Source of the DNA: an uncultured Bacilli bacterium
GTDB taxonomy: Bacteria > Bacillota_I > Bacilli_A > ML615J-28 > CAG-313
Assembly (NCBI GenBank): GCA_904501965.1
Contig: CAJGCS010000032.1
Location: 1 to 10,342, forward strand
Direction: 5' to 3'
Length of the DNA: 10,342 nt
In this document: positions 1 through 5,233 of the stretch, piece after piece
Layout of the letters: the number at the start of each line of letters is the position of its first letter
Position numbering within the stretch: the stretch's first letter is position 1
The notes under the pieces: generated by a model
Told to the model about the DNA's origin: nothing
What the model saw: the letters and a program-made list of their open reading frames with translations, nothing else
Databases searched by the model: none
Position numbers and translations under genes: made by a program

Positions 1-278
1 CCAACGATAGCTTCTGATGCCATAGCTGCAGAGTGAGTCATACCTGAGCAACCTAAAGTTTCGATTAAGGCTTCCATAATAATTCCGCCTTTAACGTTTA
101 AAGTTAATTTACATGCACCTTGTTGAGGAGCACACCAACCAATACCGTGAGTTAAACCATTAATGTCTTTAATTTCACGAGAATAAGTCCATTTCCCTTC
201 TTGAGGAATTGGAGCACAACCGTGGCTTGCACCACAATTTACTTTACACATTTGTTTTAATTCGTTTGTGTATTCCAT
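1..278 (-). CDS. Fe-S cluster scaffold-like protein, 5' part only (runs off left edge)
   Basis: The first 92 residues are visible; the rest lies beyond the left edge. The protein begins MEYTNELKQMCKVNCG and is rich in cysteine (C11, C15, C21, C49, C56, C77). It holds the segments HGIGWCAPQQGACKLTLNV (about 44-62) and LGCSGMTHSAAMA (75-87). These resemble a family common in anaerobic Firmicutes that is annotated as an iron-sulfur cluster assembly scaffold protein, distantly NifU/IscU-like, and is often found next to a GGGtGRT-family gene. The assignment rests on remembered family sequence. The biochemical role of the family is poorly defined, so metal binding is inferred. The start is secure: an AAGGAG ribosome binding site (285-290) lies six bases before the ATG, and a good promoter lies further upstream. 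No partner gene is visible, because the downstream side is outside the window. Confidence 0.75.
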   Translation of the reverse strand, partial: MEYTNELKQMCKVNCGASHGCAPIPQEGKWTYSREIKDINGLTHGIGWCAPQQGACKLTLNVKGGIIMEALIETLGCSGMTHSAAMASEAIV

Positions 279-318
279 TTTTTTCTCCTTTTTTTGTAAC
301 ATTTTTCTTATCTTAATT

Positions 319-347
319 ATTATACCACATTTATATATTTTTTTAAA
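319..347 (-). promoter_or_regulatory. Extended -10 promoter of the Fe-S scaffold-like gene
   Basis: Read on the minus strand, TGGTATAAT (327-319) is a perfect extended -10 element. A weak -35 (TTTAAA, 347-342) sits 17 bases upstream. Transcription would start near 312, giving a leader of about 34 bases before the ATG at 278. It lies downstream of the HIT gene terminator, so the scaffold gene is probably its own transcription unit. Confidence 0.7.
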
Positions 348-375
348 GCAAAAAAGACATTTTCTTTTACATATT

Positions 376-400
376 AAAAAGAACTCAAAAATGAGTTCTT
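376..400 (-). terminator. Rho-independent terminator after the HIT gene
   Basis: A 9-base-pair stem (AAGAACTCA at 379-387 pairing with TGAGTTCTT at 392-400) closes a four-base loop. On the minus strand it is followed by a short run of T that overlaps the stem foot (380-376). It begins 7 bases after the HIT stop codon. The plus-strand side also ends in a T run, so it could work in both directions, though no plus-strand gene ends here. Confidence 0.75.
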
Positions 401-407
401 CTTTTTA

Positions 408-806
408 CTATTCTGTAATTTCTTTATGCAGTTTAGCAAGTTCTTCAAAGTTAGGTTCATGTTCTACAATATGCATTTTAAAGTCGTCATTTTCATATCT
501 TGGTATTACATGAAAATGAACATGCATAACGCTTTGCCCCGCAACACTTCCACAGTTATTTACAAAATTAAACGCACTTGTTCCAAGTTTTTTTGAAAGA
601 ATGTTTGCAACTTCCTTTTGAGCTACACTAATTTTTTTAAGTGTTTCTTCGTCTAATGCAAGTAAGTTTTCAAAATGTTTTTTGGGAACTATTAAAGTAT
701 GACCTTTTGTTGCTTGAGATATATCTAAGAATGCTACAAGGTCTTCTGTTTCATAGATTTTAAATGATGGAATTTCTCCATTTATTATTTTACAAAATAC
801 ACACAT
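408..806 (-). CDS. HIT-family nucleotide hydrolase (HinT-like)
   Basis: This 132-residue protein belongs to the histidine triad family, which hydrolyses nucleoside phosphoramidates and related nucleotide conjugates in the cytoplasm. The triad is visible as HVHFHV (H95, H97, H99) within MHVHFHVIPRY near the C-terminus; the last histidine is the usual nucleophile. The N-terminus begins MCVFCKIINGEIPSFKIYE, with C2 and C5 forming the CxxC half of the zinc site seen in many family members. The GHTLIVPKKHF segment (35-44) is also typical. Length is normal. An AGGAG ribosome binding site lies just upstream of the ATG. The gene starts 12 bases after the stop of the upstream membrane protein gene, has no promoter of its own that I can see, and is followed at once by a terminator, so the two form an operon. 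The physiological substrate cannot be read from sequence. Confidence 0.93.
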   Translation of the reverse strand: MCVFCKIINGEIPSFKIYETEDLVAFLDISQATKGHTLIVPKKHFENLLALDEETLKKISVAQKEVANILSKKLGTSAFNFVNNCGSVAGQSVMHVHFHVIPRYENDDFKMHIVEHEPNFEELAKLHKEITE

Positions 807-818
807 ATTTTTCTCCTT

Positions 819-1652
819 TTATTCAAAACCAATTAATGGAAATAAGATTACAAAGAAATTTAGAATAAATCCAAATAAAATAACAAAAATATATATAACT
901 GGAATACCGTAAGCAAGAAATTGCTTTCTACCATTAAACTCTTGTTTTGTTTTAGTCGTTAAGTATACTAGTTCAACAACAATAAATATTAATGCTATCG
1001 CTGATCCTAAAAAGCTTAATGTTTCAAGTATAATTGTACTTGCGCTTAATAATGAATATCCAACTGTTTCACAGGCTACTCCCGAAGCATATTCGTCATA
1101 TGTCCATGTACTAAATAATGCATTTTCAAGTAAAGGTTTTAAAGTATACAGTGTAAGACAAATACTTGAAATAATAAAAGCTGCTATACTCACTTTTCTC
1201 ATTGTACTTTTTTCACTATTCTCACAATCTACTAATGCAAGTACTATTGATAATAAATATAAAATAATACCAATTAAAGCAAAAACAAATGTTATAATAA
1301 ATGCAGCTTGTACTCCGTAACTAGTATTATAAATTAAACATGCTATTAAAACAAAGTTAAACGAAATAGTCATTAAAATACTTGTAAGTAATGCAAATCT
1401 TTTTTTTGCGATAATAACATAAACAATAAAAACAGGTATTGAAACTATAAACACCATATTGTTAAAAATCATTGGTAAACTAAATAAAATTGACTCTGTA
1501 GATAAATGATAAAAACTCCATAAATCAATTTGAGTAAATTTAAAAAGCTTTAAAACATAAATCAAAGTATTCCCATTAATTATTGACATTATTGAAAATA
1601 ATCCGAAAAATAAAACACCAAATAATCTACCTATATACTTTCTAGCTGTCAT
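819..1652 (-). CDS. Seven-helix membrane protein of unknown function, paralogue A
   Basis: I do not recognise this 277-residue family. It has about seven hydrophobic segments (roughly residues 7-33, 55-82, 87-108, 114-141, 153-173, 199-230 and 246-274) and no extracytoplasmic or enzymatic domain. The N-terminus MTARKYIGRLFGVLFFG, with basic residues before the first helix, favours a cytoplasmic N-terminus. A conserved-looking stretch LKPLLENALFSTWTYDEY (171-188) follows helix 5. The next gene upstream encodes a protein of almost the same length with the same landmarks at matching positions, so the two are diverged tandem paralogues. A GGAGG ribosome binding site (1659-1663) stands six bases before the ATG, and a promoter lies directly upstream. 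The gene is cotranscribed with the HIT gene. It could be a transporter or a signalling or stress membrane protein; nothing decides between these. Confidence 0.8.
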   Translation of the reverse strand: MTARKYIGRLFGVLFFGLFSIMSIINGNTLIYVLKLFKFTQIDLWSFYHLSTESILFSLPMIFNNMVFIVSIPVFIVYVIIAKKRFALLTSILMTISFNFVLIACLIYNTSYGVQAAFIITFVFALIGIILYLLSIVLALVDCENSEKSTMRKVSIAAFIISSICLTLYTLKPLLENALFSTWTYDEYASGVACETVGYSLLSASTIILETLSFLGSAIALIFIVVELVYLTTKTKQEFNGRKQFLAYGIPVIYIFVILFGFILNFFVILFPLIGFE

Positions 1653-1681
1653 ATTCGTCCTCCAAGTATAAATGTATTTTT

Positions 1682-1710
1682 ATTATACCATAAATAATTC
1701 GAAAAAACAA
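1682..1710 (-). promoter_or_regulatory. Promoter of the membrane protein A - HIT operon
   Basis: On the minus strand TTGTTT (1710-1705) and TATAAT (1687-1682) are separated by 17 bases, and TGG precedes the -10 to make an extended -10. Expected start of transcription is about 1675. The -35 box lies inside the 3' arm of the terminator of the upstream paralogue, so termination and initiation elements overlap. Confidence 0.75.
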
Positions 1711-1738
1711 GTATGAGTTTTTTACTCATACTTGTTTT
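1702..1738 (-). terminator. Terminator after membrane protein paralogue B
   Basis: A perfect 15-base-pair stem (1704-1718 with 1724-1738, arm core CAAGTATGAGT) closes a five-base loop and ends in six T on the minus strand (1707-1702). It starts 9 bases after the stop codon. The symmetrical A/T runs would let it act on either strand. Confidence 0.85.
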
Positions 1739-1747
1739 ATGTCTATT

Positions 1748-2596
1748 TTATATGATAAAAATAATAATATAATCAATAATTCCAATTATGGAAATAATGA
1801 ATGAAATTATTAATCCTACTAACATTATTAATCCATAAACAAGATAAATAAAATATGCTCTTTTTTCAATTCCTAAGTCAAGTTCTGCTCTTGTATATCT
1901 TACTAGTTCTTTAATTTGCAAAAATAAAATGATTGGAAAAAGTGAACCAATAAATGGAACTGTTATAATTACGAAATCAAGCATTTTATAAAGAGAATAT
2001 AATTCTGATCGATATATTTTAGGATTTTCGTAATCAGATAAATCCCAAGTTAAATCAACAGCATTAATTAGTAATGGTTTTAAACACTGAAGAATAGCAG
2101 CACCTAAAACAATTATAAAAGCGAACCAAACAACAATATTATTTCTTCTAAGTCTATAGTCAATATAACCATTTTCAAAACTTAAAAATACGCCTATTAT
2201 AAAAAATATACTTCCCGGTAAACTAATAACTGTAGTAAGAATAAGCAATATCGGTCTATGAGAACTAAATAGATATATTATGCATGAAATAAATGCACAT
2301 ACCATTGAAATAATCATGAATATTTTTATTTTCTTAAATTTCATCTTTTTTAGAAGGTATGAATATATAATAAAAACTACACATGATATTATATACAACA
2401 ATAATCCTATTATTAGGGAGAAGTTTCCTGAAATTAAAAGTCTTTGTGTTTCATAATATCCTCTTAATGTGAAAAAGTCTTCAGCAAAAAAATTAATTGA
2501 ATATACAAAACCATTCCCAAATACAAGTGAAGTAATTGATAAAATAGATATAAATGCTACTCCAAGAAGTCTTCCGATAAATTCACGTTTTTGCAT
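1748..2596 (-). CDS. Seven-helix membrane protein of unknown function, paralogue B
   Basis: This unrecognised protein is 282 residues from the chosen ATG. It is strongly hydrophobic, with helices at roughly 8-33, 60-82, 91-110, 116-140, 153-173, 206-229 and 247-280. It matches the downstream gene in layout: QKREFIGRLLGVAFISILS at the N-terminus against ARKYIGRLFGVLFFGLFS, LKPLLINAVDLTWDLSDY (172-189) against LKPLLENALFSTWTYDEY (171-188), and a late ELVRYT / ELVYLT motif. The open frame extends upstream to a TTG at 2638, but that extension runs through the -10 box. The ATG at 2596 has an AAAGGTG ribosome binding site six to seven bases away and aligns with the paralogue's start, so I chose it. 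The gene has its own promoter and terminator and appears monocistronic. Function is unknown. Confidence 0.8.
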   Translation of the reverse strand: MQKREFIGRLLGVAFISILSITSLVFGNGFVYSINFFAEDFFTLRGYYETQRLLISGNFSLIIGLLLYIISCVVFIIYSYLLKKMKFKKIKIFMIISMVCAFISCIIYLFSSHRPILLILTTVISLPGSIFFIIGVFLSFENGYIDYRLRRNNIVVWFAFIIVLGAAILQCLKPLLINAVDLTWDLSDYENPKIYRSELYSLYKMLDFVIITVPFIGSLFPIILFLQIKELVRYTRAELDLGIEKRAYFIYLVYGLIMLVGLIISFIISIIGIIDYIIIFII

Positions 2597-2626
2597 TTTT
2601 ACACCTTTAAAATACATATTTAATAT

Positions 2627-2655
2627 ATTATATATCAAAAATTAATAAAAAGCAA
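2627..2655 (-). promoter_or_regulatory. Promoter of membrane protein paralogue B
   Basis: TTGCTT (2655-2650) and TATAAT (2632-2627) on the minus strand are spaced by 17 bases. Transcription from about 2620 gives a leader of roughly 24 bases to the ATG at 2596, which rules out the upstream TTG as start. The -35 lies inside the ftsZ terminator stem. Confidence 0.72.
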
Positions 2656-2675
2656 AACTATTACTAGTTTTGCTT
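2647..2675 (-). terminator. Terminator after ftsZ
   Basis: An 11-base-pair stem (AAGCAAAACTA at 2650-2660 with TAGTTTTGCTT at 2665-2675) closes a TTAC loop and runs into T residues on the minus strand (2651-2647, followed by further T-rich sequence). It starts six bases after the ftsZ stop codon. Confidence 0.8.
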
Positions 2676-2681
2676 AATTTA

Positions 2682-3800
2682 TTATCTAAATCTGTTTTGT
2701 AACCAACTAGGTACTTTAGTTTCTTTAACCTCTTTACCTTCTTCAGTAGTCTTTGTAGTTCCACCACCGATTTTTGGTGATTTTAAAGTATATGGAATTT
2801 CACGACTTTCTTCTTCTTTTGGTTCTTCTTTTACTGGTCTTGGATTAGATGAATCAAAACCTGTTGCAATAACTGTTACGATTAATTCACCATTTAATTC
2901 GAAGTTTAATCCTGTACCATGAATGATATCAATTTCAGTTGATGATGCATTTCTAATTTCAGAAATAACATCTTCAATTTCTTTCATTGTCATTGAATCA
3001 TCACCAGTAATTTGAACAATTGCATCTGTAGCGCCATTAATGTCAATTTCAAGTAATGGACTGCTAATTGCAGAACGTGCTGCTAAAACAGCTCTGTTAG
3101 GACCACTTGCAATACCAATACCCATTAAGGCAGTACCTTTTCCTGATAATACAGTTTTAACGTCTGCAAAGTCAACGTTGATTAAACCAGGTAAAGAAAT
3201 GATTTCTGAGATACCTTTAACACCATGTAATAATACATTATCAGCTTCACTAAATGCTTCTAAGTATGTAGTATTGTTACCAATTATTTCTAATAATTTA
3301 TCATTAGGAACAATAATTATAGTATCAACATATGGACGCATTGCTTCGATACCTTGAAGAGCATGTTGCATACGGCGTTTACCTTCAAAACCGAATGGTT
3401 TTGTTACGATACCAACAACTACACAACCCATTTCTTTAGCGTATCTTGCGATAACTGGAGCAGCACCTGTACCAGTTCCACCACCCATACCTGTAGTAAC
3501 AAATACTAAATCTGCACCTTCTAAAGCTTGACGGATTTCTTGTTCAGATTCTTCAGCTGCTTTTCTACCAATTTCTGGATTAGCACCAGCACCTAATCCT
3601 TTTGTAATTTGACGACCAATTTGAATACGTACATCAGCTTTTGATAAACGTAATACTTGACAGTCAGTGTTAACTGCAATATATTCAACATCTTGAATAT
3701 CTGCATCAATCATACGATTAATTGCGTTACCACCGCCACCGCCAACGCCGACAACTTTTAGTACTGGCTTAGTAGTAAACATTTCATCAGAAAATACCAT
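2682..3800 (-). CDS. ftsZ: Cell division protein FtsZ
   Basis: FtsZ is the tubulin-like GTPase that polymerises into the cytoplasmic division ring. The 372 residues show all core motifs: GVGGGGGNAINRM (18-30), the tubulin signature GGGTGTG (106-112), the synergy-loop triad N208-D210-D213 in INVDFADV, and a GTPase body ending near residue 318. A charged, probably disordered linker follows (about 319-360, with repeated E and K). The protein ends in KVPSWLQNRFR, which takes the place of the usual C-terminal peptide that binds FtsA and other partners; it keeps the Pro-x-aromatic-Leu-x-x-Arg pattern but has Trp where many species have Phe. The gene has its own consensus promoter and a terminator right after it. 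It stands apart from ftsA, while murG and murB lie about 5 kb away on the same strand, so the usual division and wall cluster is split here. Confidence 0.98.
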   Translation of the reverse strand: MVFSDEMFTTKPVLKVVGVGGGGGNAINRMIDADIQDVEYIAVNTDCQVLRLSKADVRIQIGRQITKGLGAGANPEIGRKAAEESEQEIRQALEGADLVFVTTGMGGGTGTGAAPVIARYAKEMGCVVVGIVTKPFGFEGKRRMQHALQGIEAMRPYVDTIIIVPNDKLLEIIGNNTTYLEAFSEADNVLLHGVKGISEIISLPGLINVDFADVKTVLSGKGTALMGIGIASGPNRAVLAARSAISSPLLEIDINGATDAIVQITGDDSMTMKEIEDVISEIRNASSTEIDIIHGTGLNFELNGELIVTVIATGFDSSNPRPVKEEPKEEESREIPYTLKSPKIGGGTTKTTEEGKEVKETKVPSWLQNRFR

Positions 3801-3847
3801 AAATATTTTTCCTTTCTAAACTATAATTACATTAATACATAAACCTT

Positions 3848-3888
3848 TTTGGTAAATTCATTATACCAAATCAGTTTAAAATTGTCAA
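3848..3888 (-). promoter_or_regulatory. ftsZ promoter, consensus, with palindrome over the -10 box
   Basis: TTGACA (3888-3883) and TATAAT (3865-3860) on the minus strand are exactly 17 bases apart, and TGG before the -10 makes it extended too. This is the strongest promoter in the window. Transcription from about 3853 gives a leader of some 50 bases. The ribosome binding site is AGAAAGG (3817-3811), ten bases from the ATG. The -35 lies only ten bases past the ackA stop, and I see no terminator between, so ackA read-through into ftsZ is likely. An inverted repeat (TTTGGTA at 3870-3864, TACCAAA at 3854-3848) brackets the -10 and could be an operator. Confidence 0.85.
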
Positions 3889-3898
3889 TAAAACGAAA

Positions 3899-5095
3899 TT
3901 ATTTGATATTTCCAAGTCTCATAGTATCTCTTGCAATCATAAGTTCTTCATTAGTAGGAACTACTAATACTTTAACTTTTGAGTTTGGAGTAGAGATTTC
4001 CATTAATTCGCCTTTAATTTCGTTCTTTTCTAAATCAATTTCTACGCCGAATGCTTCTTTTAATCTAGCACAAACGTCAGCTCTTGTTTGAGGTGATTTT
4101 TCACCAATACCTGCAGTAAATACAAGGGCATCCATACCACCCATGTAAGCATAGAAGCTACCAACATAGTCAACGATTTTCTTGCTTTGCATTCTTAAGA
4201 TTAAATCAGCTTTTGCATCACCTGCAGCTTGAGCAGCACGTAAAGCACGAGCATCACTTGATTCAGGATAGAAACCAATATATCCTGATTTTTTATTTAA
4301 GATATTATTAACTTCTTGAACAGTTAAATTTTCTTTACGACAGATAAAGTCAATAATAGCAGGGTCAATTGTACCAGATCTTGTTCCCATTGGAAGACCA
4401 TCAAGTGGTGTTAAACCCATTGTTGTATCAACAACTTTACCATATTTAATAGCAGCTAAAGATGCGCCATTACCAATATGTGCAGTAACTAATTTTAATT
4501 CTTCTAAAGGTTTTCCTAAGAATTTAGCAGCTTCTTGAGAAACAAATTTGTGACTTGTTCCGTGGAAACCATATTTACGAACACCATGTTTTTCATACCA
4601 TTCATAAGGAACTGCATACATGTATGATTCATCAGGCATAGTTAAATGGAATGATGTATCAAATACACCTACTTGTACTGTATTTGGTAATACTTTTTTG
4701 AAAGCTCTAATACCTGTTAAGTTAGCAGGATTATGTAAAGGACCTAAATCAGATACAGAATCTACAACATCAATTGCATAGTCATCCATAACAACTGAAT
4801 CAGTAAATTTTTCACCACAGTGTAGAATTCTATGACCTACACCACTAATTTCATTTAAGTCTTTTAAGATTTTCTTTTCGATTAACACGTTTAATAATAA
4901 TTGTACAGCTTCAGCATGATCTTTAGCTTGACAAGGTTTAGATTCTTTTTCTCCTTGATATTTAACGTTAATAACTGGGTTTGCAAGCCCAATCATTTCG
5001 ATTAAACCTTCTACAATTACTTCTTCTTCAGGCATTTCTAATAATTGAAACTTTAAAGATGAACTACCTGCGTTAACAGCCATAATTTTATACAT
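3899..5095 (-). CDS. ackA: Acetate kinase
   Basis: AckA interconverts acetyl phosphate plus ADP with acetate plus ATP, the last step of fermentative acetate formation. The 398-residue protein is of family length. It shows the ASKHA-fold phosphate motif VNAGSSSLKFQL (N8), R89 in VGHRILHCG, the catalytic D146 in FDTSFHLTMP, H178 in GFHGTSH, GNGASLAAI for nucleotide binding, R239 in GTRSGTIDP, FTAGIGEKS, and E383 in TNEELMIARDT. These match the known active-site residues. The open frame reaches a TTG at 5110, but that codon lies directly before the GGAGGT ribosome binding site (5108-5103) and the extension would translate it. The ATG at 5095, seven bases from it, is the real start. No phosphotransacetylase gene is in view. 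The gene is divergent from the ABC exporter and lies upstream of ftsZ without a visible terminator. Confidence 0.97.
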   Translation of the reverse strand: MYKIMAVNAGSSSLKFQLLEMPEEEVIVEGLIEMIGLANPVINVKYQGEKESKPCQAKDHAEAVQLLLNVLIEKKILKDLNEISGVGHRILHCGEKFTDSVVMDDYAIDVVDSVSDLGPLHNPANLTGIRAFKKVLPNTVQVGVFDTSFHLTMPDESYMYAVPYEWYEKHGVRKYGFHGTSHKFVSQEAAKFLGKPLEELKLVTAHIGNGASLAAIKYGKVVDTTMGLTPLDGLPMGTRSGTIDPAIIDFICRKENLTVQEVNNILNKKSGYIGFYPESSDARALRAAQAAGDAKADLILRMQSKKIVDYVGSFYAYMGGMDALVFTAGIGEKSPQTRADVCARLKEAFGVEIDLEKNEIKGELMEISTPNSKVKVLVVPTNEELMIARDTMRLGNIK

Positions 5096-5122
5096 ATTTA
5101 TTACCTCCAATAATTCATATAT

Positions 5123-5144
5123 ATTATATCATATTTTTGCGTTT
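5123..5144 (-). promoter_or_regulatory. ackA promoter (extended -10) with a motif shared with the phosphoesterase promoter
   Basis: TGATATAAT (5131-5123) on the minus strand is a perfect extended -10; no good -35 lies at the normal distance. The block just upstream, AACGCAAAAATATG (5143-5130), occurs again directly before the -10 of the phosphoesterase gene (7607-7594). Expected transcription start is near 5116. Confidence 0.65.
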
Positions 5145-5183
5145 TTTTATATGGAAGTGCTTATTTTTTTGAGCGTTTTTTCT

Positions 5184-5212
5184 TCGACAAATTCCAAGTT
5201 TTTTTGTATAAT
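5184..5212 (+). promoter_or_regulatory. Promoter of the ABC exporter gene
   Basis: TCGACA (5184-5189) and TATAAT (5207-5212) are spaced by 17 bases. Transcription from about 5219 leaves a very short leader before the GGGGGTG ribosome binding site (5223-5229) and the ATG at 5234. The ackA promoter is back to back with it, about 60 bases away, so a regulator bound between them could touch both. Confidence 0.7.
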
Positions 5213-5233
5213 AAGTTTAATTGGGGGTGTTTT

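Noticed and set aside
268..513. Plus-strand open frame across the HIT 3' end and the intergenic gap
   Set aside because: Low-complexity Phe/Ile/Ser translation from AT-rich DNA, antisense to a terminator, a promoter and a conserved gene.
819..2596. Mobile element or recent horizontal insertion around the two membrane genes
   Set aside because: No transposase, terminal repeats or target duplications are seen, and composition and codon use look like the neighbours.
2597..2638. N-terminal extension of membrane protein B from a TTG start
   Set aside because: The extension would translate the -10 box and ribosome binding site, and the paralogue begins at the position of the later ATG.
3040..3357. 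Plus-strand open frame of 105 codons within ftsZ
   Set aside because: It is antisense to a fully conserved part of ftsZ, has no family resemblance and no ribosome binding site; it is a shadow of the real gene.
5096..5233. Riboswitch or attenuator in the divergent ackA / ABC exporter gap
   Set aside because: Both predicted leaders are under about 25 bases and no hairpin beyond promoter elements is seen.
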